A stretch of 64,000 nt of DNA from Azonexus hydrophilus DSM 23864 (lineage in GTDB: Bacteria > Pseudomonadota > Gammaproteobacteria > Burkholderiales > Rhodocyclaceae). Positions 33,399 to 42,348 of the stretch are shown here, piece by piece. The notes beneath the pieces are model-generated. The model had not been told where the DNA came from. It ran no database searches and worked only from the letters and a program-made list of their open reading frames with translations. The first letter of the stretch is position 1, and every line of letters begins with the position of its first letter. The stretch is from positions 124,001 to 188,000 of the forward strand of contig NZ_AUCE01000012.1 of NCBI RefSeq assembly GCF_000429605.1, read 5' to 3'. Made by a program: the position numbers and the translations under genes.

Positions 33399-34952
33399 TC
33401 AGCTACGGATCAGGTGATCGAAGGCGCTGAGCGAAGCCGTCGCCCCCGCGCCCATGGCGATGATGATCTGCTTGTACGGCACCGTCGTGCAGTCGCCGGC
33501 GGCGAATACGCCGGGGACCGAGGTGTGACCCTTGGCGTCGATGACGATCTCGCCGAACTTCGACAACTCGACCGTCTCCTTGAGCCAGTCAGTATTCGGC
33601 AACAGGCCGATCTGGACGAAGATGCCTTCGAGTTCGACGCGCTTTTCCTCACCGCTGACGCGATCCTTGTACACCAGCCCGTTGACCTTCTGGCCGTCGC
33701 CGGTGACTTCGGTGGTTTGCGCCGACTTGATCACGGTGACGTTGGCCAGGCTGTACAGCTTCTTCTGCAGCACGGCGTCGGCGCGCAGCGCGTCGCCGAA
33801 TTCGAGCAGGGTGACGTGGCCGACGATGCCGGCCAGATCGATCGCCGCTTCAACGCCGGAGTTGCCGCCGCCGATCACCGCCACACGCTTGCCCTTGAAC
33901 AACGGGCCGTCGCAGTGCGGGCAGAAGCATACGCCCTTGGCCTTGTATTCCTTCTCGCCGGGCACGTTCATTTCGCGCCAGCGGGCGCCGGTGGCCAGGA
34001 TCACCGACTTCGACTTGAGCGACGCGCCGTTCTCCAGTTGCACTTCGACCAGACCGCCTTCTTCGGCCGCCGGGATCAGCTTGGCGGCGCGCTGCAGGTT
34101 CATCACGTCGACCTCGTAGGCCTTGACGTGCTGCTCCAGCGCGGCGACCAGCTTCGGTCCTTCGGTTTCCTTGACCGAGATGAAGTTTTCGATGCCCAGC
34201 GTATCCATCACCTGCCCGCCGAAACGCTCGGCCAGCACGCCGGTGCGGATGCCCTTACGGGCGGCGTAGATGGCCGCGGCCGAACCAGCCGGACCACCAC
34301 CGACGACGAGCACGTCGAAGGCTGCCTTGGCGGCCAGTTCTTCGGCGGCGCGGGCGGCGGCACCGGTATCGACCTTGGCCAGGATTTCCTCGATCAGCAT
34401 GCGCCCGGCACCGAACTCCTCGCCGTTCAGGTAGGTCGTCGGCACGGCCATGATTTGCAGTTCATTGACCCGGTCCTGGAACAGTGCGCCATCGATCATC
34501 GTGCTGGTGACGTTCGGGTTGAGCACGGCCATCAGGTTGAGCGCCTGAACGACGTCCGGGCAGTTGTGGCAGGACAGCGAGATGAAGGTCTCGAAATTGA
34601 AATGGCCTTCCAGGCCCTTGATCTGGTCGATGACCGCCTGCTCGACCTTGGGCGGATGACCGCCGGTCTGCAGCAGGGCCAGCACCAGCGAGGTGAATTC
34701 GTGGCCCATCGGCAGGCCGGCGAAGCGGATCCGCGGCGCTTCGCCGGGAATGCCGACGGCGAAGGACGGGCACAGCTGACTGCCGTTGTCTTCGCGCAGG
34801 CTGACCTTGGCCGAGCAGTCGAGGATGTCGTTGAGCAGGGCGCGCATTTCGGCGCTCTTGGCGCTGTCGTCCAGCGTGGCGACCAGCTCGATCGGGCGTT
34901 GCAGGCGTTCGAGGTAGGCCTTCAACTGGCCCTTGATGGCGGCGTCGAGCAT
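33399..34952 (-). CDS. ahpF: Alkyl hydroperoxide reductase subunit F
   Basis: 517 residues. NADH-dependent flavoprotein that recharges AhpC. The N-terminal tandem thioredoxin-like domain carries C128-HN-C131 ([12 protein letters not shown]). FAD and NADH domains follow ([15 protein letters not shown], ~215; [18 protein letters not shown], ~358), and the redox motif [11 protein letters not shown] lies at ~345. Length and order match E. coli AhpF. Follows ahpC by 114 bases holding two hairpins. Confidence 0.96.
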   Translation of the reverse strand: MLDAAIKGQLKAYLERLQRPIELVATLDDSAKSAEMRALLNDILDCSAKVSLREDNGSQLCPSFAVGIPGEAPRIRFAGLPMGHEFTSLVLALLQTGGHPPKVEQAVIDQIKGLEGHFNFETFISLSCHNCPDVVQALNLMAVLNPNVTSTMIDGALFQDRVNELQIMAVPTTYLNGEEFGAGRMLIEEILAKVDTGAAARAAEELAAKAAFDVLVVGGGPAGSAAAIYAARKGIRTGVLAERFGGQVMDTLGIENFISVKETEGPKLVAALEQHVKAYEVDVMNLQRAAKLIPAAEEGGLVEVQLENGASLKSKSVILATGARWREMNVPGEKEYKAKGVCFCPHCDGPLFKGKRVAVIGGGNSGVEAAIDLAGIVGHVTLLEFGDALRADAVLQKKLYSLANVTVIKSAQTTEVTGDGQKVNGLVYKDRVSGEEKRVELEGIFVQIGLLPNTDWLKETVELSKFGEIVIDAKGHTSVPGVFAAGDCTTVPYKQIIIAMGAGATASLSAFDHLIRS

Positions 34953-34992
34953 GGTGTTCTCCCTGATTCGTATTTTATGGACTGCACTGGAA

Positions 34993-35047
34993 AGCAGCCG
35001 GGTGGCTGCTTTGCGGTGAAATCCGCGCCGCGCCCGGAGGCGCGGCG
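34993..35047. repeat. Two hairpins between ahpC and ahpF
   Basis: AAGCAGCC-GGGT-GGCTGCTT around 34992-35011 and CGCCGCGCC-CGGA-GGCGCGGCG at 35026-35047. Neither is followed by a T-run on the ahp strand. They may stabilise the ahpC message or thin out transcription into ahpF. Confidence 0.45.
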
Positions 35048-35066
35048 GGTTTTCGTGGGGCTTGGC

Positions 35067-35630
35067 TTAGATCTTGCCGACCAGGTCCAGGGACGGAGCC
35101 AGGGTCTTCTCGCCTTCCTTCCACTTGGCCGGGCAGACTTCAGCCGGGTGGGCGGCGACGTACTGGGCAGCCTTCAGCTTGCGCAGGGTTTCGGCAACAT
35201 CGCGAGCGATGGCGTTGTCGTGCACTTCCATGGTCTTGATCACGCCGTCCGGGTTGATCACGAAGGTGCCGCGCAGGGCCAGGCCGGCTTCCGGGATGTG
35301 CACGCCGAAAGCGTTGGTCAGCTGGTGCGTCGGGTCGCCGACGAGCGGGAACTGGGCCTTGCCGACGGCCGGCGAGGTTTCGTGCCAGACCTTGTGCGAG
35401 AAATGCGTATCGGTGGTGACGATGTAGACTTCAGCGCCGGCCTTCTGGAACTCGGCGTAGTTGTTGGCAGCGTCTTCGATTTCGGTCGGGCAGTTGAAGG
35501 TGAAGGCTGCCGGCATGAAAATCAGGACGGACCACTTGCCCTGCAGGCTGGCTTCGGTCACTTCGATGAACTTGCCATTGTGGAAAGCCTGGGCCTTGAA
35601 CGGTTGAACTTGCGTGTTGATGAGCGACAT
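35067..35630 (-). CDS. ahpC: Alkyl hydroperoxide reductase subunit C (peroxiredoxin)
   Basis: 187 residues. Typical 2-Cys peroxiredoxin that reduces hydrogen and organic peroxides. Peroxidatic Cys47 lies in PAAFTFNCPTE, where the usual V before the Cys is N; the resolving Cys is in AEVCPAKWKEG near 166; the C-terminal helix is present. Forms the AhpCF system with the next gene. The upstream region to 35750 is AT-rich and likely holds the stress-regulated promoter. Nothing else is recognisable in 35631-35910 beyond the two divergent promoter regions and an A7 run at 35778. Confidence 0.96.
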   Translation of the reverse strand: MSLINTQVQPFKAQAFHNGKFIEVTEASLQGKWSVLIFMPAAFTFNCPTEIEDAANNYAEFQKAGAEVYIVTTDTHFSHKVWHETSPAVGKAQFPLVGDPTHQLTNAFGVHIPEAGLALRGTFVINPDGVIKTMEVHDNAIARDVAETLRKLKAAQYVAAHPAEVCPAKWKEGEKTLAPSLDLVGKI

Positions 35631-35910
35631 TCGGTTTCTCCTGTGTGGGTTGGGTTTTGCAACGGAAGCAATATTAGGATGGCAAACCTTATTGATCCAA
35701 TTGATTGCTTAAATATGGTACATAGTTGAGGGCTATTTTTGTCAATCGTTAAGGCAACTGCGGATTGTCCGGGACGCAAAAAAACCCGCTGAATGGCGTG
35801 GATAGGGGCAGAAGGGCCAACACGAACCCGAAAAGGTGTGCTACTTTTATCCCGCTGCCGTTAGAACGGCCAGTTTTCTTAACTTGATTGAAGTAACAGG
35901 AGGCACTTAG

Positions 35911-36210
35911 ATGAATAAATCCGAGCTGGTCGAAGTTGCTGCACAAGAAGCTGGTATTACCAAGGCCGCCGCAGACAAAGCGCTGTCGGCCATCATCGGC
36001 GCGGTCGTCAAGGCCGTGTCCAAGGGCGAGTCGGTGACGCTCGTCGGTTTCGGTACTTTCAAGTCCGCACCGCGCGCTGCCCGCACCGGCAAGAACCCGA
36101 AGACGGGGGCAACGTTGAAGATTCCGGCCACGACAGTGCCGAAGTTCACGGCAGGGACGGCATTCAAAGCAGCCGTCGCACCCAAGAAAAGCGCTGCCAA
36201 GAAGAAATAA
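35911..36210 (+). CDS. HU family DNA-binding protein
   Basis: 99 residues. Bends and compacts DNA as a dimer. MNKSELVEVAAQEAGITKAAADKAL is the dimer region, GFGTFKSAPRAARTGKNPKTG the family signature and arm. A Lys/Ala tail (VAPKKSAAKKK) extends past the usual 90 residues, as in some betaproteobacterial HU proteins. A perfect AGGAGG lies 6-7 bases before the start. Confidence 0.94.
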   Translation: MNKSELVEVAAQEAGITKAAADKALSAIIGAVVKAVSKGESVTLVGFGTFKSAPRAARTGKNPKTGATLKIPATTVPKFTAGTAFKAAVAPKKSAAKKK

Positions 36211-36267
36211 TCGCAGTTTTAACCAATGCGGGGGCCGTCATCGACGGACTCCGCTTTTTACTTTGCA

Positions 36268-36696
36268 ATGAACAATCCGAACAGCGACATCCAGATCGAA
36301 GACACGCCGGCTGAGGCCGAGTCGACCGAAAACCCGCCCGTCGAGGTGCAGCAGCCGGAATTCCAGCCGCTGGACATGCGCCGCCGGCTCCGCGAACTGC
36401 TTTCGGTTCCGGAACGGGACCGCAGCGACGAAGTGTGGGACGAAATCATCGAGCTGGAAATCCAGCTGGCCCCGGGGAACCGCATTTCCGGCGGTGAATC
36501 GCAGTCTGGCGGCGGTGGGCAGCCGCGTCACAACCAGCCGCGGCATGGCAACAAGCCCGGTGGTGGCCACGTCGGTGGCGGCAATGCCGGTCCGGCAGCC
36601 GGCGCGCAGCAGAAGAAGCATCGTCCGCGGACCAAGAACAATCGTCGTCCGCGTCAGGGTGGCAAGCCCGGCGGTGGTGCCGGCGAAGCGGCCTGA
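36268..36696 (+). CDS. Hypothetical low-complexity basic protein
   Basis: 142 residues. Residues 1-35 are acidic and polar (EDTPAEAESTENPPVEVQ), 36-75 form a short helical segment (DMRRRLRELLSVPERDRSDEVWDEIIELEIQL), and 76-142 are almost only Gly, Arg, Lys, Gln, His, Asn and Pro (KKHRPRTKNNRRPRQGG). This layout is typical of disordered RNA/DNA-binding proteins. The in-frame start at 36226 lacks support; 36268 starts MNNPNSD. No known family. 57 bases after the HU gene, same strand. Confidence 0.6.
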   Translation: MNNPNSDIQIEDTPAEAESTENPPVEVQQPEFQPLDMRRRLRELLSVPERDRSDEVWDEIIELEIQLAPGNRISGGESQSGGGGQPRHNQPRHGNKPGGGHVGGGNAGPAAGAQQKKHRPRTKNNRRPRQGGKPGGGAGEAA

Positions 36697-36725
36697 GCCG
36701 CGAATACGCCTCGGCCGGGTACGGC

Positions 36726-37889
36726 ATGCAACACTTTGATCTGATCATCGTCGGCGGTGGTCTGGCCGGTGCCAGCCTCGCCGTTGCCTTGCGCAACAGT
36801 CGCTTGCGCATTGCCCTGGTCGAGACGCGGCCGCCGCAGCGTCCAGAGGGCTGGGATGCGCGCATCTACGCGATCAGCCCGGCCAATGCCGAATTCCTGG
36901 ATGGAATCGGCGTCTGGAAACACCTCGATCCGGCACGCGTGGCGCCGATCAGCGCCATGCAGATACGCGGCGATGCCGGGGGCTCGCTCGAGTTTTCGGC
37001 ATTCCAGACCGGAGTTCCCGATCTCGGCACCATCCTCGAGTCGTCGTTGATGGCTTGTGAGCTGTGGGAGAACCTCAAGCGCCAGGCCAATCTGCAATTG
37101 TTCGTCGGGCAGCGTCCGGCGGCGCTCGAGTTTCGCGAGGAAGCGGCGCTGCTGCGCCTTGAGGACGGCCAGGTTCTTGCCGCGCCGCTGCTCGTCGGCG
37201 CCGATGGTCGCGACTCCTGGGTGCGTGAAAGCGCCGGGTTGTCGGCGATCAATAGTCATTACGGCGAAAAAGGCGTGGTCGCCAATTTTTCGACCGAAAA
37301 AATGCACCGAAACATCGCCTGGCAGTGGTTCCGGGACGACGGCGTGCTGGCCTGGCTGCCGCTGCCCGGGAACCGTATTTCCATCGTCTGGTCTACCCCG
37401 GACGAAGCGGCGGATGCCTTGTGTGCCCTGCCTGCCGAGGCTTTTGCGCAGCGTGTTGCCGAAGCCGGCGGTCATGTGCTCGGGGCGCTGGAACTGATCA
37501 CGCCGCCGGCAGCTTTCCCGTTACGCCTGATGCGGGTGCCGGAAATCGTCGCGCCGAGGCTGGCCCTGGTCGGCGACGCCGGGCACGGAATTCATCCCTT
37601 GTCCGGCCACGGCATCAACCTGGGTTTCCAGGATGCCCGCGAGTTGGCTGATCGCTTGCTGGCTGCGGGGCCCTGGGAAGATATCGGTCAGTTGCGTTTC
37701 CTGCAGGGATATCAGCGCGCCCGGCGCGAGGAAATCCATCTGTTGCAGACGACAACCGACACGTTGCGCCGGCTGTTCGCCAGTCGGTCGCCGGTACTGC
37801 GCCCCTTGCGCAACCTGGGCCTGGGATTGACTGACCGTCTGCCCGTGGCCAAGAGTTTTCTGGTCCGTTATGCCCTTGGGGCCATTTAG
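36726..37889 (+). CDS. UbiH/UbiF/COQ6-family FAD-dependent hydroxylase
   Basis: 387 residues. Flavin monooxygenase of ubiquinone ring hydroxylation. FAD motif DLIIVGGGLAGASLAVAL at the start, DARIYAISPAN, the middle GADGRDS motif (~160) and LVGDAGHGIHPLSGHGINLGFQDA (~280), which binds the flavin and NAD(P)H. Which ring carbon it hydroxylates cannot be decided from one sequence. Cotranscribed with dsbC (9 bases apart), a pairing common in Betaproteobacteria. Confidence 0.9.
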   Translation: MQHFDLIIVGGGLAGASLAVALRNSRLRIALVETRPPQRPEGWDARIYAISPANAEFLDGIGVWKHLDPARVAPISAMQIRGDAGGSLEFSAFQTGVPDLGTILESSLMACELWENLKRQANLQLFVGQRPAALEFREEAALLRLEDGQVLAAPLLVGADGRDSWVRESAGLSAINSHYGEKGVVANFSTEKMHRNIAWQWFRDDGVLAWLPLPGNRISIVWSTPDEAADALCALPAEAFAQRVAEAGGHVLGALELITPPAAFPLRLMRVPEIVAPRLALVGDAGHGIHPLSGHGINLGFQDARELADRLLAAGPWEDIGQLRFLQGYQRARREEIHLLQTTTDTLRRLFASRSPVLRPLRNLGLGLTDRLPVAKSFLVRYALGAI

Positions 37890-37898
37890 GAGAATCGA

Positions 37899-38636
37899 AT
37901 GCTGGTCAAAACCCTGTCTGCCTTCCTCTTGTCGCTGCTGGCCATCGGCTGCTCGGCCAATGCCAACGAAGCCGAGATCCGCAAGGCGGTGGAAGCCAAG
38001 CTGGGAATCAAGGTTGAAAGCGTCACCCGTTCCGGCTATTTCGGCCTGTACGAGATCTACGCCGACGGTAACCTGTTCTATACCGACGACAAGGTGACGG
38101 CGATGCTGATCGGTGGCGATGTGATCCGTTCGCCGCATGCGATGAACCTGATCGATCTGAAGAACAATCGCAATGTGACCGATGAACGTTTGCGTCAACT
38201 GACCGCGATCAAGTTCTCCGATCTGCCGCTGGAGCAGGCGATCAAGCAGGTCAAGGGCGACGGCAAGCGCGTGCTGGCCACCTTCGAGGACCCCAATTGT
38301 GGTTACTGCAAGCGTCTGGCCAAGGATCTGCAGAAGCTCGAGAACGTGACCATTTACACCTTCCTGCTGCCCATCCTGTCCGAGGATTCGCTGAAGAAGT
38401 CGCGTCAGATCTGGTGTTCTGCCGATCGTCTCAAGGCCTGGAATGACTGGATTCTCGACGGCAAGACACCGGGCGGCCGGGATAATTGCGATACCACGGC
38501 GATCACGCGCAATCAGGAGTACGCGCGGCGTCTGAACATCACCGGTACGCCAACCCTGTTCTTCGCCGACGGCGAGCGGGTGCCCGGTGCGGTACCGCTC
38601 AATGTGCTGGAGCAGAAGCTGAAGCAGCAGAAGTAA
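37899..38636 (+). CDS. dsbC: Thiol:disulfide interchange protein DsbC
   Basis: 245 residues. Periplasmic disulfide isomerase. Signal peptide with a cut near ANA (~22), an N-terminal dimerisation domain (IRKAVEAKLGIKVESVTRSGYFGLYEI) and a thioredoxin fold with the active site NCGYCK (~125-130) and cis-Pro in TGTPTLFFADG (~215). Length fits DsbC rather than DsbG. Followed by an intrinsic terminator. Confidence 0.94.
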   Translation: MLVKTLSAFLLSLLAIGCSANANEAEIRKAVEAKLGIKVESVTRSGYFGLYEIYADGNLFYTDDKVTAMLIGGDVIRSPHAMNLIDLKNNRNVTDERLRQLTAIKFSDLPLEQAIKQVKGDGKRVLATFEDPNCGYCKRLAKDLQKLENVTIYTFLLPILSEDSLKKSRQIWCSADRLKAWNDWILDGKTPGGRDNCDTTAITRNQEYARRLNITGTPTLFFADGERVPGAVPLNVLEQKLKQQK

Positions 38637-38666
38637 GTTTTTTCCGACCCTTCGGGGTTCGCATCG

Positions 38667-38713
38667 ACGGCATGTGTCCGTTCCTCGGGAACGGCGCATG
38701 CCGTTTCTTTTTC
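38667..38713 (+). terminator. Intrinsic terminator after dsbC
   Basis: ACGGCATG (38667-38674) pairs with CATGCCGT (38697-38704), with an inner CCGTTCC/GGAACGG stem; TTTCTTTTT follows. The 38714-38894 stretch after it is AT-rich and leads to the mraZ promoter. Confidence 0.85.
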
Positions 38714-38894
38714 CCCACAAAAAACCACTGGCCGCCATGTCATGCGGGTTGCGGTCGGCTGTGCAAAACTCCTGATGTTTCACTTTAACTAGTGTTTTCC
38801 TTGTATTGATTTTTAAGGGTTTTTTGATTACAAAAATCTCTCCGGAAACCCCGCTAAGTCATTGTTGTGTAAGAAAAAATTCCCGGTTTTTCTA

Positions 38895-38957
38895 TTGACG
38901 CGCCTGCTTTGTTGTTCTAAAGTGGGTAAACGTGTTGAAAAGTGGGTAAACGGGGAT
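38895..38957 (+). promoter_or_regulatory. Promoter and MraZ-box array of the dcw cluster
   Basis: TTGACG at 38895-38900 with TAAAGT at 38918-38923 (17-base gap) is the best promoter. MraZ binds TGGGN repeats 10 bases apart; here TGGGT is at 38923 and 38943, a degenerate TGTTG at 38933 and GGGAT at 38953, so the 10-base period is kept. The array runs into the ATG, so MraZ would block its own operon. Confidence 0.7.
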
Positions 38958-39402
38958 GTTCGAGGGGGCTGCGGCACTCAATCTGGATGCGAAAGGACGG
39001 CTTGCCATACCGGCAAGGCATCGTGACGTCCTGCTCGCGGCCGGTGAGGGCTCGCTGGTACTGACCGCGCACCCGCATCGCTGCCTGTTGCTCTACCCCG
39101 CGCCCGCCTGGCAGCCGATCCGCGACCAGATCCTGAAGGCGTCCAGCCTCGATCCGCGGGCGGCAGCGATCAAGCGCGTGATGGTCGGTAATGCTCGTAC
39201 CGAAGCGCCTGATTCCGCCGGTCGTCTGCTGATTGCGCCGGAGTTGCGCACTTATGCCCAGTTCGAGAAGACCGTGTACCTGGTCGGTATGGGCAGTCAT
39301 TTCGAAATCTGGAGCGAGACGGGCTGGCAGCAACAGAACGATCTCGCGGCCGAGGCGCTGACGGGCGACCTGCCGGCCGGTCTCGGGGATCTTGTGCTGT
39401 GA
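38956..39402 (+). CDS. mraZ: Transcriptional regulator MraZ
   Basis: 148 residues. AbrB-like DNA-binding protein and first gene of the division and cell wall cluster; it represses the cluster through the boxes upstream. [24 protein letters not shown] and the second repeat [26 protein letters not shown] each hold the DxxGR core. No normal Shine-Dalgarno sequence: GGGG touches the ATG and GTGGG is 9 bases away. The end overlaps the rsmH start. Confidence 0.95.
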   Translation: MFEGAAALNLDAKGRLAIPARHRDVLLAAGEGSLVLTAHPHRCLLLYPAPAWQPIRDQILKASSLDPRAAAIKRVMVGNARTEAPDSAGRLLIAPELRTYAQFEKTVYLVGMGSHFEIWSETGWQQQNDLAAEALTGDLPAGLGDLVL

Positions 39403-40325
39403 GTTCCGGCGGCGCCCATGTCACGGTGCTGCTCGACGAGGCGGTGGATTCCCTGGCAATCAAACAAGACGGTGTTTACGTGGACGCCACCTTCGGGCGG
39501 GGCGGCCACAGCCGGCGCATTCTGTCGGCGCTTGGCGACAACGGTCGTCTGGTTGCGCTTGATCGTGACCCGCAGGCGATTGCTGCCGGTGCAGCCGTGG
39601 CTGACCGGCGTTTTCAACTGGTGCACCGAGCTTTCGGCGAACTGGCCGAGGCGGCGGTCGAGGCCGGCGTGGCGTCGGTCGATGGAATTCTGTTGGACGT
39701 AGGGGTGTCGTCGCCGCAAATCGACGACGGGGAGCGCGGTTTCAGCTTCCGCTATGACGCGCCGCTCGACATGCGTATGGATACGACGCAGGGCGAGACG
39801 GCGGCCGAATGGCTGGCGCGGGCCGAATTGAGGGAAATTACGGAGGTCATCAAAAATTATGGCGAAGAACGGTTTGCTTTCCAGATTGCAAAGAAGGTTG
39901 TGGCTGCTCGGGGCGAACAACCAATTGTCACAACAGCTCAGTTCGCGGCCCTCGTACGCGAGACCGTGCGCACCCGTGAGCCAGGGCAGGACCCGGCGAC
40001 GCGCAGCTTTCAAGCTCTACGGATTCATATCAATCAAGAGCTCCGCCAGCTGGAGGTAGTCCTGCCGCAGGCGCTTGAACTGCTCAAGCCCGGTGGCCGG
40101 CTGGTCATCATTTCCTTCCATTCGCTCGAAGACCGCATCGTGAAAAACTTCATGCGCGCCCAGTCGACTGCAGATTCCCTGCCCAAGGGGCTGCCGTTGC
40201 GCGCCGACCAGTTGCCGCAGCCCAAGCTGCGCCTGATCGGCAAGGCAATCAAGCCGGGTGCCGCCGAGGTCGCGGCAAACCCGCGCGCGCGTAGCGCGGT
40301 GATGCGGGTCGCGGAGAAGGTCTGA
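39399..40325 (+). CDS. rsmH: 16S rRNA (cytosine(1402)-N4)-methyltransferase
   Basis: 308 residues. Methylates N4 of C1402, the same residue that RsmI (24.9 kb) methylates on the ribose. [13 protein letters not shown], the SAM site [28 protein letters not shown] and the [14 protein letters not shown] motif are all present. GTG start inside GTGA, which overlaps the mraZ stop. Confidence 0.96.
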   Translation: MSSGGAHVTVLLDEAVDSLAIKQDGVYVDATFGRGGHSRRILSALGDNGRLVALDRDPQAIAAGAAVADRRFQLVHRAFGELAEAAVEAGVASVDGILLDVGVSSPQIDDGERGFSFRYDAPLDMRMDTTQGETAAEWLARAELREITEVIKNYGEERFAFQIAKKVVAARGEQPIVTTAQFAALVRETVRTREPGQDPATRSFQALRIHINQELRQLEVVLPQALELLKPGGRLVIISFHSLEDRIVKNFMRAQSTADSLPKGLPLRADQLPQPKLRLIGKAIKPGAAEVAANPRARSAVMRVAEKV

Positions 40326-40600
40326 TGTTCCGTCTCAATCTCTTTCTCCTGTTGATCGTCGTGTTCTGTGCGCTGGCCGTGGTCACCTCGCAGCATCGCG
40401 GTCGCAAGCTGTTCCAGGCCCTCGAGGCGGAACAGGAGAAAGTGCGCCAGCTCGATATCGAGTTTGGCCAGCTGCAGATCGAGATGTCCACCTGGGCGAC
40501 GCACCCGCGGGTCGAGAAGATTGCCCGCGAGCGGCTGCGCATGGTGGTGCCGCCGCTGCACCAGGTGTCGCGGCCAGTGCCGGTCGGGGAGGTGCGCTGA
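40325..40600 (+). CDS. ftsL: Cell division protein FtsL
   Basis: 91 residues. One N-terminal membrane helix (LNLFLLLIVVFCALAVVTSQ) followed by a coiled coil (LFQALEAEQEKVRQLDIEFGQLQIEMSTWATHPRVEKIARERL). Bridges FtsQ/FtsB and the FtsWI synthase at the septum. One-base overlaps with both neighbours (TGATG). Confidence 0.95.
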   Translation: MFRLNLFLLLIVVFCALAVVTSQHRGRKLFQALEAEQEKVRQLDIEFGQLQIEMSTWATHPRVEKIARERLRMVVPPLHQVSRPVPVGEVR

Positions 40601-42348
40601 TGGTCGTGCGCCGCCGTCCGCAGCGCGGGCATCGTTACACGGAAAGCCCGATCCTGGCGCTGGCCCTGCAGGGCTGGCGTTCGCGCATGGTCGGCCTGTT
40701 GCTGATGGCAGCCTTCCTGGTACTGCTGATGCGCGCCTTCTATCTGCAGGTAATCAACAACGATTTCCTCCAGGAAAAAGGCGATTCCCGCTATCTGCGC
40801 GACATCGAGATTTCCGCTTCGCGCGGCAAGGTGACTGACCGCAATGGCGACATGCTCGCGGTGTCCACGCCGATGCGCTCGATCTGGGCGATTCCGTCCG
40901 ACGCGCGGACCATGAGCGGCGAGCAGAAGCGCCAGTTAGCCGAACTGGTCGAACTGAAACCGCGCGAACTCGATGCGCGCCTAGCGTCGGAAAAGAATTT
41001 CGTCTTCGTCAAACGCCAGGTGCCGCCGCAGGTCGCCGAGCAGATCGCGGCGCTCAAGCTGCCCGGCGTCCACCAGGAAAAGGAATACCGCCGCTTCTAT
41101 CCGGCCGGCGAGATGACCGCCCATCTGGTCGGCTTTACCGGCGTGGACGACAAGGGTCTGGAAGGCGTCGAGCTGGCCTTCCAGCAAGCCTTGCTGGGCC
41201 GTGCCGGGGCGCGCACGGTGATCCGTGACCGGCGCGGCAACATCATCGAGGATGTCGGCGCGACTCGCCCGCCGCGCGACGGCAGCGATGTCGTGCTGGC
41301 CATCGATTCCAAGATCCAGTATCTGGCCTACAGCCACCTGAAGGCGACGGTGACCGAGAGCAAGGCCAAGGGCGGCGGGGTCGTGGTGCTCGATACTCGC
41401 ACCGGCGAAATCCTGGCGCTGGTCAACTGGCCGACCTACAACCCGAACAACCGTGCCCGCCTGTCCGGCGAACAACTGCGCAACCGCGCGGTGACCGATA
41501 CCTTCGAGCCGGGGTCGACGTTGAAGCCGTTCACCGTGGCCCTCGGTCTGGAAAAGGGCAAATACCGCTACGACAGCGTGGTCGATGTGTCGCCGGGGCG
41601 GATTACCGTCGGCCGTGCGGTGATCAGCGACATCCATCCGCACAAGGAATTGACGGTGGCGCAGATCGTCCAGAAGTCCTCGAACGTCGGCACCACCAAG
41701 ATGGCCCTGAGCATGCCGCCCGAGGCGATGTGGGAGATGTTCGACAATCTTGGCTTCGGCAAGTCGCCGCAACTGGGTTTCCCGGGCGAGGTCGGCGGTC
41801 GTCTGCGGGCGTGGAAGAACTGGCGGCCGATCGAGCAGGCGACCATGTCCTACGGTCATGGCATTTCGATGAGCCTGATCCAGTTGGCGCGCGCTTATAC
41901 CGTGTTTGCGCGTGACGGCGACATCGTGCCGGCCTCGTTGCTGCGCGTCGATGCGCCGGTGGTTCGCGGTCAGCCGGTGTTTTCCGCGCAGACCGCACGG
42001 GAATTGCGGGCCATGCTGGAACTGGTCGTGATGCCGGGCGGTACCGCGCTGAAGGCTGCTGTGCCGGGCTACCGGGTCGGTGGCAAGACCGGCACCGCGC
42101 ACAAGCTCGAAGGTGGCGTGTACGCCAACAAGTACATCGCCTCGTTTGTCGGCATCGCGCCGATTTCCAATCCCCGCCTGGTGGTCGCCGTGATGATCGA
42201 CGAGCCGTCGGCGGGGCAGTACTACGGTGGCCAGATCGCTGGTCCGGTGTTTTCCAGCGTGATGGGTGGGGCCTTGCGTACGCTCGGCGTCGCGCCCGAT
42301 GCGCCGGTCCAGGTGGCTGCATTGAATGAAGACAAGGGGCGGATGTGA
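40600..42348 (+). CDS. ftsI: Peptidoglycan D,D-transpeptidase FtsI (PBP3)
   Basis: 582 residues. Short cytoplasmic part, membrane helix ~28-48, pedestal domain, then the transpeptidase with active Ser in FEPGSTLKPF (SxxK), SSN (QKSSNVGTTK) and KTG (VGGKTGTAHK). Cross-links septal peptidoglycan together with FtsW. Ends in the TGATG overlap with murE. Confidence 0.96.
   Translation: MVVRRRPQRGHRYTESPILALALQGWRSRMVGLLLMAAFLVLLMRAFYLQVINNDFLQEKGDSRYLRDIEISASRGKVTDRNGDMLAVSTPMRSIWAIPSDARTMSGEQKRQLAELVELKPRELDARLASEKNFVFVKRQVPPQVAEQIAALKLPGVHQEKEYRRFYPAGEMTAHLVGFTGVDDKGLEGVELAFQQALLGRAGARTVIRDRRGNIIEDVGATRPPRDGSDVVLAIDSKIQYLAYSHLKATVTESKAKGGGVVVLDTRTGEILALVNWPTYNPNNRARLSGEQLRNRAVTDTFEPGSTLKPFTVALGLEKGKYRYDSVVDVSPGRITVGRAVISDIHPHKELTVAQIVQKSSNVGTTKMALSMPPEAMWEMFDNLGFGKSPQLGFPGEVGGRLRAWKNWRPIEQATMSYGHGISMSLIQLARAYTVFARDGDIVPASLLRVDAPVVRGQPVFSAQTARELRAMLELVVMPGGTALKAAVPGYRVGGKTGTAHKLEGGVYANKYIASFVGIAPISNPRLVVAVMIDEPSAGQYYGGQIAGPVFSSVMGGALRTLGVAPDAPVQVAALNEDKGRM

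Noticed and set aside
35760-35830. A-run and repeats between ahpC and the HU gene
   Set aside because: An A7 run and a weak CGC/GCG pairing, but no convincing stem, gene or RNA family.
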